In this document: positions 23,940-33,567 of the stretch, in pieces
How positions within the stretch are numbered: position 1 is the first letter of the stretch
How the letters are laid out: every line of letters begins with the position of its first letter
Assembly (NCBI RefSeq): GCF_009696375.1
Contig: NZ_VUMD01000008.1
Coordinates: 1-64,000 of the forward strand
Source: Clostridium porci
GTDB lineage: Bacteria; Bacillota; Clostridia; Lachnospirales; Lachnospiraceae
Reading direction: 5' to 3'
DNA: 64,000 nt
Position numbers and translations under genes: made by a program
The notes under the pieces: model-generated
The model's database searches: none
What the model was told of the DNA's origin: nothing
The model's input: only the letters and a program-made list of their open reading frames with translations

Positions 23940-24719
23940 TTATTTATTATCAATGATCTCACCGGCCATCTGTACCAGCTCCTCAGCCGTCATGGCATTG
24001 TCTTTGGACATCATGATGTAATGTACTTCGCCCTCTGTCCACAACACAAACTGTATCCGGCTGTCCTCTACCTGGGCGGAACCGTAAGATACATACAGAT
24101 CCCCTGCATCCACCAAAGCCTGCTCTTCCTGAGATATCTGGTAATCCGCCGGAACAAAACGGTAGTTGTCACATCTATAGCCCAGGGTAATTTCTCCATG
24201 GCTGAAGGTCTCGTCTGCCGTTGTCTCTCCGTCATAAAATCCCCAACTCTGGATATCGATTGTGATGTCAGGCATACCATCCTTTTGGTAGGTCAGACCT
24301 AGGCTCTCCGCTGTTCTGATCACATTTTGCTCCTCATCCATCTCCTTATTAGAGACAGGCACTCCATACTCAAAGGTATAACCGTTGGAAAATGTCTCCG
24401 GAGCCTTCGTGGCAAAGCCAGCCTTCTGCTCCATATCCTTCAGCTGACCGTAGGCAAACCGATCCTTATGGCTGGATGCGGCAGACATATATGCTGCCTT
24501 TCCTGCGGCAATGCCTGTAACTGTACTCAGCATGCAGATAGCTGCTGCTGCGATAATGATATTTCTTGTGCTCCATTTTTTCATTCCTGATTTCTCCTTT
24601 ATTCTTTCATGAACTAGACGCAGTATCCCTTCCGTATCGGATGAAGGGACCTCTAATAATTCCGCCCGGCGGTTTAAACACTGGTTCAACGCCTCCTCCA
24701 GCTTATCTTCTCTGCCCAT
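23940..24719 (-). CDS. Membrane anti-sigma factor
   Basis: 259 residues: a cytoplasmic N-terminal part of about 50 residues, one membrane helix (about 53-73) and an extracellular C-terminal domain resembling DUF4367-type sensor domains (GLTYQKDGMPDITIDIQ). It starts 4 bases after the ECF sigma gene, the usual layout for a sigma factor and its membrane-bound inhibitor. It should hold the sigma factor at the membrane until an envelope signal arrives. The signal is unknown. Confidence 0.7.
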   Translation of the reverse strand: MGREDKLEEALNQCLNRRAELLEVPSSDTEGILRLVHERIKEKSGMKKWSTRNIIIAAAAICMLSTVTGIAAGKAAYMSAASSHKDRFAYGQLKDMEQKAGFATKAPETFSNGYTFEYGVPVSNKEMDEEQNVIRTAESLGLTYQKDGMPDITIDIQSWGFYDGETTADETFSHGEITLGYRCDNYRFVPADYQISQEEQALVDAGDLYVSYGSAQVEDSRIQFVLWTEGEVHYIMMSKDNAMTAEELVQMAGEIIDNK

Positions 24720-24723
24720 AGGG

Positions 24724-25278
24724 CTACCTCCCTTCCAAGGCCTGAGCCTCTGCCAACGCTGCTTTCAGATTCTTTCTCGCTGTATGCAGCCTGGACTTAA
24801 CCGTCCCCTCCAGGCACCCGGTTGCTTCTGCAATCTCCCTTGTAGACATCTGGTTAAAGTAATACAGCACTACTACCGTTCTCTGCTTCACAGGGAGCGC
24901 TTTTACTGCCTCATACAGCATCTCGTCCCTGCTTCGGGCCAGAGTTTCCTCCAGAGGGGAGGCTCCTTCCGGTTCCCAGGTTTCGAACACCTCCTTAACA
25001 GGCTGTTCCCGCCCTCTCTTCCTGCAAAACCTCCAGGCTTCCCTAGAAAGGATTTTGTACAGCCATTTGGAAAAATGCTCCGGCTCTTTAAGCTTCTTTC
25101 GGTTTATCCAGCAAATTACAAAGGTCTCCTGTACAATATCCTGGCTGTCTGCATAGCTTCCGGAAATGAGATAGGCCATGCGTAAAATCTTAGGATAAAA
25201 TTCTTTTACCAGCTGATCAAAGGCCTGGCTGTCGTCCTCCATCATCCGGAGCACAAGTCTGCTGTCAAGCTCCTCCAT
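24724..25278 (-). CDS. ECF-type RNA polymerase sigma factor
   Basis: 184 residues. Region 2 is FDQLVKEFYPKILRMAYLI with DSQDIVQETFV for promoter melting; region 4 is LPVKQRTVVVLYYFNQMSTREIAEATGCLEGTVKSRL. It directs RNA polymerase to stress-type promoters and is paired with the anti-sigma gene downstream. AAGGAG precedes the ATG. An inverted repeat upstream may be regulatory. Confidence 0.88.
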   Translation of the reverse strand: MEELDSRLVLRMMEDDSQAFDQLVKEFYPKILRMAYLISGSYADSQDIVQETFVICWINRKKLKEPEHFSKWLYKILSREAWRFCRKRGREQPVKEVFETWEPEGASPLEETLARSRDEMLYEAVKALPVKQRTVVVLYYFNQMSTREIAEATGCLEGTVKSRLHTARKNLKAALAEAQALEGR

Positions 25279-25345
25279 GTCTATCTCCTTACATAATAAA
25301 TTTAGGTTAATAAAAGCAACCTATAACCCTTTGTTAACTGTAGAT

Positions 25346-25368
25346 TTATACAGAGTATTCCTGTATAA
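25346..25368. promoter_or_regulatory. Inverted repeat upstream of the sigma-factor operon
   Basis: TTATACAG-N7-CTGTATAA, an 8-bp perfect inverted repeat about 70-90 bases before the sigma gene. It could be an operator. The remainder of 25279-25651 shows no gene. Confidence 0.35.
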
Positions 25369-25651
25369 AAGCTGTATTAGATAGAATGTCATCTCCTCTC
25401 CTTGAGGCATGTTTTATGACCTTGTTATAGAAAGATTGATGCCTCTGTCTTTCTGTTGTAAATATAGCTTCTGTTATATGTTTCAGCATTCAAAGGACAG
25501 GCTGCTCCCACCCATAACGCCGAAAGTCCTCCCGGCAGCTGCATCGGAAGGACAGTTAATCGGTGCACCTGTTATATAGAGGAAGGAAGGTGCGATTTGG
25601 TTCATTTTTATTTCAATTTATTGAATCAGAAGTCCGATTTCTAAGAGGTCG

Positions 25652-26431
25652 CTAATCGGCCGTTTCTATGGCAGCCTTCATCTCACGGATATAGCTGCAC
25701 ACAGGCTCCAGACAGCCTGCGCCATACCGTGCTACCAGCTCTACAATGGCGCTTCCTACAATCACTCCGTCAGATACCTGGCTCATTGTCCGGGCCTGTT
25801 CGGGAGTTGAGATTCCAAAGCCAACGGCGCAGGGAATATCGTTCCCCTTCTTAACGGCATCTACCATCTCCTTTATATTGGTGGTAATTTGGCTGCGTAC
25901 TCCTGTGACTCCTAGGGAGGATACGCAGTACACAAACCCCTGAGACTCCCTGGCAATCACCTGGGCCCGCTCCCTGGAGGTAGGAGCCACCAGATAAATC
26001 AAAACAAGCCCATGCCGTCTGCATGCGGGCAGCAGCTCCTGCCGTTCCTCAAAGGGCATATCCGGTACAATCAAAGCATCTATTCCACAGTCTGCGGCAC
26101 GCTTCATGAATGTATCCACACCGTAGGCGTAAACCGGGTTGATATAGGTCATAAACGCCAGGGGCACCTGAGTTTTCTTCCGTATCCGCTTCACGCTGTC
26201 AAAAATTTTGTCAGTAGTGGTCCCCGCAGCCAGAGAGCGCAGATCCGCCTCCTGAATCACCGGCCCCTCCGCCACAGGATCGGAGAAGGGGATACCAATT
26301 TCTATCAGATCTGCCCCTGCCTCTGCCATGGCAGGAACCAGCTTCTCCGTCACGCTTAGATCCGGGTCTCCTGCTGTGATAAATGGTATAAATGCTTTCT
26401 TATTCTCAAATACCTTCTGAATTTTATTCAT
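25652..26431 (-). CDS. trpA: Tryptophan synthase alpha chain
   Basis: 259 residues. It cleaves indole-3-glycerol phosphate to indole and glyceraldehyde-3-phosphate; indole passes by tunnel to TrpB. The catalytic Glu is in [17 protein letters not shown], and the phosphate site in [13 protein letters not shown]. The start overlaps trpB by 8 bases, so the two are probably coupled. Last gene of the trp operon. Confidence 0.95.
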   Translation of the reverse strand: MNKIQKVFENKKAFIPFITAGDPDLSVTEKLVPAMAEAGADLIEIGIPFSDPVAEGPVIQEADLRSLAAGTTTDKIFDSVKRIRKKTQVPLAFMTYINPVYAYGVDTFMKRAADCGIDALIVPDMPFEERQELLPACRRHGLVLIYLVAPTSRERAQVIARESQGFVYCVSSLGVTGVRSQITTNIKEMVDAVKKGNDIPCAVGFGISTPEQARTMSQVSDGVIVGSAIVELVARYGAGCLEPVCSYIREMKAAIETAD

Positions 26432-27608
26432 GGATCTCTACCCCCCTGTATCTGGCAATTGCCGCCACATCTTTGTCTCCCCTTCCTGAAAGATTGATAA
26501 CAAGGATCTGGTCTTTTCCCATAGAGGGCGCTGTCTTTCTTGCATAGGCCACAGCATGGGCGCTCTCCACTGCCGGAATAATTCCCTCTGTCCGTGACAG
26601 GTACTCGAAGGCGTCCACTGCCTCCTCATCCGTTACAGGCACGTAAAGTGCCCTTCCGCTGTCATAAAGAGCCGCATGCTCCGGCCCGATGCCAGGATAA
26701 TCAAGCCCTGCGGAGATGGAATATACAGGTGCAATCTGACCGTACGCATCCTGGCAGAAGTAGGATTTCATACCGTGGAAGATACCTACTCTGCCGGTTG
26801 TTATAGTCGCTGCATTCTTCTGTGTTTCTACTCCCAAACCTGCTGCCTCGCAGCCCACCAGCTTTACGCCGTCATCCTTTATAAACTCGTAAAATGCTCC
26901 GATCGCGTTGCTTCCGCCTCCTACACAGGCTACCACCATGTCCGGAAGCCTTCCTTCCTTTTCCTTAAGCTGCTCCTTAATCTCCCTCCCGATAATACTT
27001 TGGAAATCCCTGACCATCATGGGAAATGGGTGAGGCCCCATAACAGAACCGATCACGTAGTGTGTATCCGCAATACGGCTGGTCCATTCTCTCATAGTTT
27101 CATTTACCGCATCCTTCAAAGTCTGTGTGCCGCTGACCACAGGGTGAACCTTCGCCCCAAGCAGCTCCATCCGGTATACGTTCAGGGCCTGGCGCTTTGT
27201 ATCCTCCTTTCCCATGAATATCTCACATTCCATTCCCATAAGAGCTGCTGCCGTGGCAGTAGCCACTCCGTGCTGACCTGCCCCTGTCTCTGCTATGACC
27301 CTTGTCTTTCCCATTTTTTTTGCCAGAAGAACCTGGCCCAGGGCATTGTTAATTTTATGAGAACCGGTGTGGTTCAAATCCTCACGCTTCAGGTATATTT
27401 TAGCCCCTCCCAGATCCTTTGTCATCTTCTTTGCATAATAGAGCCGGGAAGGCCTGCCCGAATACTCCTTCAGCAGACTTGTAAGCTCGGCTTTAAATTC
27501 CGGCTCTTTCTTATATTGTTCATAGGCTGCTTCCAGCTCTGTCACGGCGTTCATCAGAGTTTCCGGTATGAACTGACCGCCGTGTATTCCAAATCTTCCT
27601 TTTGACAT
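26424..27608 (-). CDS. trpB: Tryptophan synthase beta chain
   Basis: 394 residues from the ATG at 27608, which follows AAGGAG; the frame is open further to 27665 but with no site. It joins indole and serine with pyridoxal phosphate. The PLP lysine is in HTGSHKINN, the ammonium/indole loop is [10 protein letters not shown], and GGGSNAIG binds the PLP phosphate. It belongs to the classic TrpB1 type that pairs with TrpA. Confidence 0.95.
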   Translation of the reverse strand: MSKGRFGIHGGQFIPETLMNAVTELEAAYEQYKKEPEFKAELTSLLKEYSGRPSRLYYAKKMTKDLGGAKIYLKREDLNHTGSHKINNALGQVLLAKKMGKTRVIAETGAGQHGVATATAAALMGMECEIFMGKEDTKRQALNVYRMELLGAKVHPVVSGTQTLKDAVNETMREWTSRIADTHYVIGSVMGPHPFPMMVRDFQSIIGREIKEQLKEKEGRLPDMVVACVGGGSNAIGAFYEFIKDDGVKLVGCEAAGLGVETQKNAATITTGRVGIFHGMKSYFCQDAYGQIAPVYSISAGLDYPGIGPEHAALYDSGRALYVPVTDEEAVDAFEYLSRTEGIIPAVESAHAVAYARKTAPSMGKDQILVINLSGRGDKDVAAIARYRGVEIHE

Positions 27609-27666
27609 AGTTGTTTGCTCCTTATCATTTACTGAAACAGGCTTCTGACCGGTTCCAGCGCTCAAT

Positions 27667-28344
27667 TCACTCCGGCCCGGCTTCAGTCTTAGCCATTCCT
27701 TCTGTCTTTGTATATTCCGGAGTCAGCTTCCGCAGTGTTCTGACCATCTTAAGTATTTTTCCTCTGTCCTTTCTTCCCTCTGTCTCCACCCCGCTGCTTA
27801 CATCAACGCAGTAGGGATGACGGGCCACAGCATCTTTTAGATTCCCCGACTGGATTCCTCCTGCCAGAAAGTAAGGCTTTGACAGCTCCGGAATCAGCTC
27901 CCAGTCAAAGGAGCGCCCGCTTCCTCCGTATTGTCCTTTTGTATAGGTATCTAGAAGCAGATATTCACAGGGCAGCCTGGCAGCCTCAAGTATCTGCTCC
28001 CGGCTTCTGGCTCTTACTGCTTTTATGATGGGAAGGCTGGTATAGCCCTTAAGACGGCGTATATACCCTTCGTCTTCATCACCGTGAAGCTGAATCATGT
28101 CAATCACAGGGCCGCCATCCTCCCCTGCCAGCCGGCGTATCTCATGTATCGTTGCATTAACAAATACACCCACTGCCTGAATCCCCGGCTCCAATTCTCT
28201 TTTTAGCTGCCGGGCTTTATCTGCTGTAACCTGGCGGCTGCTTCTGGCAAATACGAAGCCTGCGTAATCCGGCATGGCCTCGTTAACAGCCATAATATCT
28301 GCAAAGCGGCTAAGGCCGCAGATTTTAATTCTGCATGGTTCCAT
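27667..28344 (-). CDS. trpF: Phosphoribosylanthranilate isomerase
   Basis: 225 residues. It converts phosphoribosyl-anthranilate to the ribulose form. KICGLSR near the N-terminus carries the catalytic cysteine, LHGDE is conserved, and LLLDTY contains the catalytic aspartate. FLAGGI and VDVSSGVE bind phosphate. AAGGAG precedes the ATG. It stands between trpC and trpB. Confidence 0.93.
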   Translation of the reverse strand: MEPCRIKICGLSRFADIMAVNEAMPDYAGFVFARSSRQVTADKARQLKRELEPGIQAVGVFVNATIHEIRRLAGEDGGPVIDMIQLHGDEDEGYIRRLKGYTSLPIIKAVRARSREQILEAARLPCEYLLLDTYTKGQYGGSGRSFDWELIPELSKPYFLAGGIQSGNLKDAVARHPYCVDVSSGVETEGRKDRGKILKMVRTLRKLTPEYTKTEGMAKTEAGPE

Positions 28345-28357
28345 GTCACTCTCCTTA

Positions 28358-29227
28358 TTACTGACTCAGGCCCTCTGCCGTTGCTTTCAGCGCTGACAGT
28401 GCCTTTTTCCTATCTGCTGCCCGCATAAGAGCTTCTCCCACAAGTACCGCATCTACTCTGGCCTCAGCCAAGGCCCTCATATCCTCCCCGCTGTGTATCC
28501 CGCTCTCCGCCACAAAAATCGTATCCTTATCCACCAGCCGCCTAAGACGCAGGGCATTGGAAAAATCCACCTCAAAGGTTTTTAAATTCCGGTTGTTAAT
28601 TCCAATGATCCCAGCTCCCGCCTCTGCCGCCACCGCAACCTCCTCCTCAGAATGGGCTTCCGTCAGCGCGCTCAGCTTAAGCTCCCGGCAGATATTCAAA
28701 AATTTTTTTAATTCCTCCTTTGTCAGCAAGGACACAATCAAAAGAACCGCAGAAGCTCCTAGCAGCTTGGCTTCATAAATCTGGTAGGCATCGATGGTAA
28801 AATCCTTCCTCAAAAGCGGAAGGCTCACTTCCCTATGGATTTCCTCCAGATACCGGTCATTCCCCAGAAAAAACTCAGGCTCTGTCAATACCGATACAGC
28901 ATCCGCCCCGGCCCTTTCATATTCCTTTGCAATGTCCACATAAGGAAACTCCGGGGCGATAAGCCCCTTGGAGGGAGAGGCCCTTTTCACTTCACAGATA
29001 AAAGAAATTCCCGGCTTTTTAAGAGCCGCCTCGAAGGGAAACCCCTCTGCCTCCTCCTTCTCTTCTGTCTCACTGCAGGAGGCTGGTATTCTTTCACTTC
29101 CCCCTTCCCTGCCCATTCTCCCTTCCAGGCTTTTGTAAGCACGCCTTCGCAGCTCTGCTTCAGGCACTTCCCTTTTCCTTTCCTCCACCCGTTTTCTCAC
29201 TGATGCCGCTATGGTATCCAGTATCAT
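28358..29227 (-). CDS. trpC: Indole-3-glycerol phosphate synthase
   Basis: 289 residues, slightly longer than usual because of a Glu/Ser/Gly-rich insert near residues 30-65. Catalytic residues lie in FICEVKRASPSKG (Lys), LLRKDFTIDAYQI (Lys) and GINNRNLKTF, with phosphate binding at VAESGI and VLVGEALM. It decarboxylates and closes the indole ring. The start overlaps the trpD stop by 4 bases (ATGA). Confidence 0.93.
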   Translation of the reverse strand: MILDTIAASVRKRVEERKREVPEAELRRRAYKSLEGRMGREGGSERIPASCSETEEKEEAEGFPFEAALKKPGISFICEVKRASPSKGLIAPEFPYVDIAKEYERAGADAVSVLTEPEFFLGNDRYLEEIHREVSLPLLRKDFTIDAYQIYEAKLLGASAVLLIVSLLTKEELKKFLNICRELKLSALTEAHSEEEVAVAAEAGAGIIGINNRNLKTFEVDFSNALRLRRLVDKDTIFVAESGIHSGEDMRALAEARVDAVLVGEALMRAADRKKALSALKATAEGLSQ

Positions 29228-30279
29228 GACTCCTTCCCCTCTCCTGCCTTTACCGGCTCTCCTTCCTCCACTGTATTCGTGGCTGCCACAAACTCCTCCA
29301 GCTTCTTTAGAGCCGCTCCCGTATCAATCAGCTCCTGGGCTTTCTTCACACAATCTTTTACGGTACAGTTATCGATTCCCAGATACAGGCTAAGCGCTGC
29401 ATTTAACACAGTCACATCCCGTTTTGGGCCAGTCATGCTTCCTGACAGTATATCCCTTGTTATCTCAGCGTTCTCCTCAGGCGTCCCTCCTAGAAGCTCC
29501 TCCAGCCTGCAGCAGGCCAGACCTACCTCCTCCGGTATCATATCATAAGAGCTAAGGGTTCCGAATCGGATCTCACACACATGAGTCGGCCCTGTAAGAG
29601 TGGCTTCATCCAGTCCGTCTCCGCCGCATACTACCATCCCCCGCGTTACTCCAAGATTAGCCAGCACCTGGGCCAAGGGCTCCACCAACGCCCTGCTGTA
29701 AACGCCCAGAAGCTGCATTGAGGCTCCTGCTGGATTCGATAATGGCCCCAGAATATTAAAGATGCTTCTGATTCCGATTTCCTTCCTCACAGGAGCTGCG
29801 TACTTCATGGAAGAATGGTAAGAGGGAGCAAACAAAAAGCACATTCCTGTTTTCTCCAGAACCACCTCTGCCTGCTCTGCCGTCAGGGCCAGCTTTGCCC
29901 CCAGCCGCTCCAGAACATCCGCCGCACCGCTCTTGCTGGATACGCTGCGGTTCCCGTGCTTTGCCACATAAATCCCGCCTGCAGCGGCGATAAAAGCGCT
30001 TGTAGTGGAGATATTAAAGGTTCCCGCCTCGTCTCCTCCCGTTCCCACAATATCCATCACAGGAAAAGGAGGCGCAAGCTTCACTCCCTTATCCCGCATC
30101 ACCCCAGCACAGGCCGTAATTTCGTCGATGGTCTCACCCTTCATTCTAAGAGCGGTCAGGAAGGAAGCTATCTGAGCCTGGGTAGCCCTGCCGCTCATAA
30201 TTTCCTCCATCACTATCCTCATGGTGTTAAAATCCAAATCCTGCTTTTCTACCAGGCTATGAATTGCTTCCTGAATCAT
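29224..30279 (-). CDS. trpD: Anthranilate phosphoribosyltransferase
   Basis: 351 residues from the ATG at 30279; an ATG two codons earlier sits too close to AGGAGG. It transfers phosphoribose from PRPP to anthranilate. The PRPP loop is DIVGTGGDEAGTFNIST, then KHGNRSVSSKSGAADVLE, and NPAGA lies in the anthranilate region. It is a separate protein, not fused to TrpG. Confidence 0.93.
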   Translation of the reverse strand: MIQEAIHSLVEKQDLDFNTMRIVMEEIMSGRATQAQIASFLTALRMKGETIDEITACAGVMRDKGVKLAPPFPVMDIVGTGGDEAGTFNISTTSAFIAAAGGIYVAKHGNRSVSSKSGAADVLERLGAKLALTAEQAEVVLEKTGMCFLFAPSYHSSMKYAAPVRKEIGIRSIFNILGPLSNPAGASMQLLGVYSRALVEPLAQVLANLGVTRGMVVCGGDGLDEATLTGPTHVCEIRFGTLSSYDMIPEEVGLACCRLEELLGGTPEENAEITRDILSGSMTGPKRDVTVLNAALSLYLGIDNCTVKDCVKKAQELIDTGAALKKLEEFVAATNTVEEGEPVKAGEGKES

Positions 30280-30323
30280 AATCATTCCTCCTACTACATT
30301 TTTAATGACAATGCCTTAAATAT

Positions 30324-30893
30324 CTATAAAGCAATAAAATTTTCAAGTATCCTCCTGCCCTCTGGCGTCAGGATGGACTCAGGATGAAACTGAAGCCCAT
30401 AGACTGGATAGTCCCTGTGCTCTACCGCCATCACTTCTCCCTGCTCGCAATCTCTTGCAACCACCTGAAGGTCTTCTGGAAGATCTGACTCAGACACAAC
30501 CAGGGAATGATACCTGGCTGCCTCTATAACAGAGGGAGGCCCTTGAAACAGCCGGCTTCCTTCCTTAATCTGAATCTGGCTCTGCTTTCCATGCATCAGT
30601 CTTTTTGCATGAACAATACTTCCCCCAAAGGCTTCACATATCCCCTGATGCCCCAGGCAAACGCCCAGAATCGGCATTTCCCCTTTCAGCTCCTGTACCG
30701 CTTCCTCCAAAATACCTGCATCCTTTGGATGTCCGGGGCCAGGAGAAAGGATCAGATGGCTGGGGGACATTTTGCGGATCTCCTCTACTGTAATCCTGTC
30801 ATTTCTCACCACCCGCATTTCCGGCCCCATACTTCCAATTATCTGTACCAGATTATAAGAAAAGCTGTCATAATTATCTATAAGCAGTATCAT
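30324..30893 (-). CDS. trpG: Anthranilate synthase glutamine amidotransferase component
   Basis: 189 residues, class-I amidotransferase. The nucleophile cysteine is in GVCLGHQGI and the His-Glu pair in GLQFHPESIL. It supplies ammonia to TrpE. The start overlaps the trpE stop by 4 bases. It could also serve aminodeoxychorismate synthase, as in Bacillus, but the operon points to tryptophan. Confidence 0.92.
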   Translation of the reverse strand: MILLIDNYDSFSYNLVQIIGSMGPEMRVVRNDRITVEEIRKMSPSHLILSPGPGHPKDAGILEEAVQELKGEMPILGVCLGHQGICEAFGGSIVHAKRLMHGKQSQIQIKEGSRLFQGPPSVIEAARYHSLVVSESDLPEDLQVVARDCEQGEVMAVEHRDYPVYGLQFHPESILTPEGRRILENFIAL

Positions 30894-32467
30894 CTGTCAC
30901 TTACCTCCCCTGCGTGGATGATGGCGTTCATCACTGCCTTCGCCTTGTTAGCCGACTCCTCATATTCCAGCTCCGGCACGCTGTCCGCCACAATTCCCCC
31001 ACCTGCCTGAACCGTGACCCTTCCATTCTGCTTTACTGCCATACGGATGGCAATGCAGGTATCCAGGTTACCTGTAAAATCCAGATAGCCCAGGGCGCCT
31101 CCGTACACTCCTCTGGGAGTTCCCTCCAGTTCCTCAATAATTTGGCATGCCCGGATCTTAGGGGCTCCGGAGAGTGTTCCTGCCGGAAGGAGAGCTTCCA
31201 CAGCCGAGCAGCCGTCAAAGCCGTCTCCTATCTCTCCCTCTACCTGAGAGCAGATGTGCATGATCTTGGAATACTTATGAACCATCTGATATTCCGTTAC
31301 CTCCACAGACCCCATTCTGGCAATCCGCCCGATGTCGTTCCGTCCCAAATCCACCAGCATATTATGCTCTGCCAGCTCCTTCTCATCAGCCATCAGCTCC
31401 AACTCCAGCCTTTTATCTTCCTCCTGCGTAGCTCCCCTTGGTCTGGAACCGGCCACTGGAAAGGTTGTAAGCCGCCCGTTATTTAGGCGTACCAAAGTTT
31501 CAGGGGAAGTGCTTATAATCTCATCCTGATCGATATTCATATACACCATATAGGGGGAAGGGTTGGTGGTTCTAAGCACCCGATAGGCATTTAGCAGGCT
31601 GCCCTCATATACGCTGGTAAACCGTCTGGAAATCACTGCCTGGAAAATATCTCCCTCCAAAATGTACTCCTTCGTCCGTTCCACCATCTTACAGTAATCC
31701 TCTTTTGACACGTTGCAGGTAAACACAGGCTTTTCTATAGACGTCAGCTTTTCCAGAGGGCTGGTTTCATTGATCAGAGAAGCAATGGTTTCGATCTCTT
31801 TGCAGGCTCCTCCATATTCCTTCATCAAATATTCCAGCTTAAGAGACTCCTTTCCTTCCTGCTTGAACGCACCTGTCTGTCTCTGCCCAGAACGCCTTAC
31901 CAGTCCTGGCTCAAACGCTCCTTCATCGCCTATCCTTCCTGTTTTCATATTTACCACAATGGCTATTTTCTGTTTCAGATGATCGTAAGCAATCACCTTA
32001 TCAAAAAGCATCAGGTCGTAATCGTTAGCCTCCCCTCTGGAAATTTGCAGCGCCGGCTCTCCATATTCAATCATAGCATAGGCGAAATAACCTACAAAGC
32101 CGCCTGTAAAGGGCGGCTGACCCTTTAGCCTTGGAGCTTGATAGCAGCTCAGAATTTCTCTGAGAACCTGCAGAGGATTACTGGTTGTAATCTGCTGGGA
32201 AGGAATCTCCTCCGCCTGACTGTCCAGGCTTACCTGACCACTCTTGCAGGTTACCCGCATCACCGGGTCATATCCCAGAAAGGAATAGCGGCCCCATTTC
32301 TCTCCTCCCTCAATGCTTTCCAGAAGGAAAAACCGCCTGCTTTGCCGGGCCAGGCGTCTAAGAAGGGTGATGGGCGTCACTACATCCGCATAAACCTCAC
32401 TGCTGAGGGGGATAATATCGTATTGGGACGATATATTTAATATTTCTTCACAGCTGGGAATAATCAT
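30890..32467 (-). CDS. trpE: Anthranilate synthase component I
   Basis: 525 residues. It makes anthranilate from chorismate. The chorismate-binding domain shows ISTSPETLVRL, ELMADEKELAEHNMLVDLGRND and LPAGTLSGAPKIRA. The N-terminal part has LLESIEGGEKWGRYSF, an LLES element typical of the tryptophan feedback site. First gene of the operon, preceded by AAAGGAG and a Trp T-box leader. Confidence 0.94.
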   Translation of the reverse strand: MIIPSCEEILNISSQYDIIPLSSEVYADVVTPITLLRRLARQSRRFFLLESIEGGEKWGRYSFLGYDPVMRVTCKSGQVSLDSQAEEIPSQQITTSNPLQVLREILSCYQAPRLKGQPPFTGGFVGYFAYAMIEYGEPALQISRGEANDYDLMLFDKVIAYDHLKQKIAIVVNMKTGRIGDEGAFEPGLVRRSGQRQTGAFKQEGKESLKLEYLMKEYGGACKEIETIASLINETSPLEKLTSIEKPVFTCNVSKEDYCKMVERTKEYILEGDIFQAVISRRFTSVYEGSLLNAYRVLRTTNPSPYMVYMNIDQDEIISTSPETLVRLNNGRLTTFPVAGSRPRGATQEEDKRLELELMADEKELAEHNMLVDLGRNDIGRIARMGSVEVTEYQMVHKYSKIMHICSQVEGEIGDGFDGCSAVEALLPAGTLSGAPKIRACQIIEELEGTPRGVYGGALGYLDFTGNLDTCIAIRMAVKQNGRVTVQAGGGIVADSVPELEYEESANKAKAVMNAIIHAGEVSDR

Positions 32468-32547
32468 ATCTGCTGGCTCCTTTCCAGATTATTTGCTTGT
32501 ATGCGTGATTTTTCAGGCTCATTGGCTTCTGCCCTTCATGCCCTAGG

Positions 32548-32925
32548 GCGAAAAAAGAAAAGCCTCTGTCCCTGCTGACTACCTACTATGGTAATCAGCA
32601 GGGACAAAAGCTTTTCAAACAGCTTCTGCGGTACCACCCTGATTGACATCCATCCTGTCCAGTGAACTAAAAAAGCATCAAGTTATCTTCTAACCTGATG
32701 CTGTGTTATCGAACAAGAATTAAACATATGTCCGCTTTGTAACGCACCATCATGCGTCCTCCCTGGTAACGGCGGGATACCCGTCAGCCCATACTCCCGA
32801 TAAAAGCCTTTATTCGGTTTCCAGCTGCCCTTACAGGTCCATTCAAATTATATCCCAACGCTCCCTTACACCAGCCGGAAGCTCTCTGCGCCTGAAACTA
32901 TAATCCTACTTACTCCTGCTCAACA
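32548..32925 (-). ncRNA. Tryptophan T-box riboswitch leader of trpEGDCFBA
   Basis: The leader contains the 14-base T-box consensus inside AGGGTGGTACCGCAGAAG (32640-32623), Stem I motifs (GCAGAGAGC and GGCTGGTGTAAGGG), and a specifier TGG (32841-32839) in GAATGGACCT, which reads tryptophan. It ends in a 12-bp terminator stem (TGTCCCTGCTGA with TCAGCAGGGACA, 32606-32567) followed by TTTTCTTTTTT. Uncharged tRNA-Trp should pair with the specifier and the T-box and prevent termination, so the operon is switched on in tryptophan shortage. Confidence 0.93.
32669..32701 (-). terminator. Extra terminator-like hairpin within the T-box leader
   Basis: GCATCAGGTTA-GAAGA-TAACTTGATGC, an 11-bp stem with one G-U pair, is followed directly by TTTTTT. 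It lies where Stem III of a T-box belongs, before the antiterminator. Its form is that of an intrinsic terminator. Confidence 0.5.
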
Positions 32926-32955
32926 GTTTTGCATGTTTAATTATCAGTTGTACTC

Positions 32956-32984
32956 ATTATAATCATATCATTTTAAAATGTCAA
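32956..32984 (-). promoter_or_regulatory. Sigma-A promoter of the trp operon
   Basis: On the minus strand TTGACA, 17 bases, TATAAT: a full consensus match about 35 bases before Stem I of the T-box. Confidence 0.88.
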
Positions 32985-33074
32985 CCTTTTTTTAATATTC
33001 AGGCAATATTTTTAAGCTTCATTCAATGCCAAAATACACGCTCCGTCAACCTTCCATTTCCTGCCTGGAAGGGT

Positions 33075-33518
33075 TTACAGCTTTCTGCCGCATTTGGGAC
33101 AATATTCAAAGGCCTCCTCTGTCTCATATCCGCAGCCAGGGCACCTCTTATGGGGCCTGAATGTTCCTTGCACCCAGGAATCCCCCCGTCTGCCCTCCTC
33201 AACCAACGTCAGATCCGCAGGATCAATGTCCACCTGCCGGCCGTGCAGTATGGCCTTCCCCTTCTCCGGGTTCAGCTCATACAGCGAACCGCAGCAGGTC
33301 ATTTTCACGTAGAACCGTCTGTTCCACTTAAACAGCGGGACGAAGAAAAAGCTGAAGTACATATAGGTCATAAAAATCTGATAACGTCCATAGCCTCCAC
33401 ATCTGGAGCATATAACTGTCTTTACATAGTCCAGAAGCCTCTGCCCCTGGCTGATTCCTCCTATGAATATCAAAAGCTGTTCTCTCCTTTCAGCCATATA
33501 GAGTGCCTCAAACGTCAT
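33075..33518 (-). CDS. Zinc-ribbon membrane-associated protein
   Basis: 147 residues with an N-terminal CSRCGGYGRYQ pair, a hydrophobic stretch (MTYMYFSFFFVPLF), and a C-terminal zinc ribbon CPGCGYETEEAFEYCPKCGRKL. It matches the zinc-ribbon_15 type small proteins; the function is unknown. The start is unsure: AAAGG lies before the ATG at 33518, while AAAGGAG lies before a TTG at 33473. Confidence 0.6.
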   Translation of the reverse strand: MTFEALYMAERREQLLIFIGGISQGQRLLDYVKTVICSRCGGYGRYQIFMTYMYFSFFFVPLFKWNRRFYVKMTCCGSLYELNPEKGKAILHGRQVDIDPADLTLVEEGRRGDSWVQGTFRPHKRCPGCGYETEEAFEYCPKCGRKL

Positions 33519-33567
33519 ACAAGGAGACCTTTAGGACACCCTTATAAGGCTGCCACTCATTAACCCT

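Noticed and set aside
25562-25595. Terminator for the trp operon (GCACCT/AGGTGC stem)
   Set aside because: Only a 6-bp stem with a long loop and no T-tract; not convincing.
26676-27605. 309-codon open frame antisense to trpB
   Set aside because: It lies fully within the clear trpB gene, lacks a ribosome site, and its residue make-up (rich in His, Cys, Leu) is typical of an antisense shadow.
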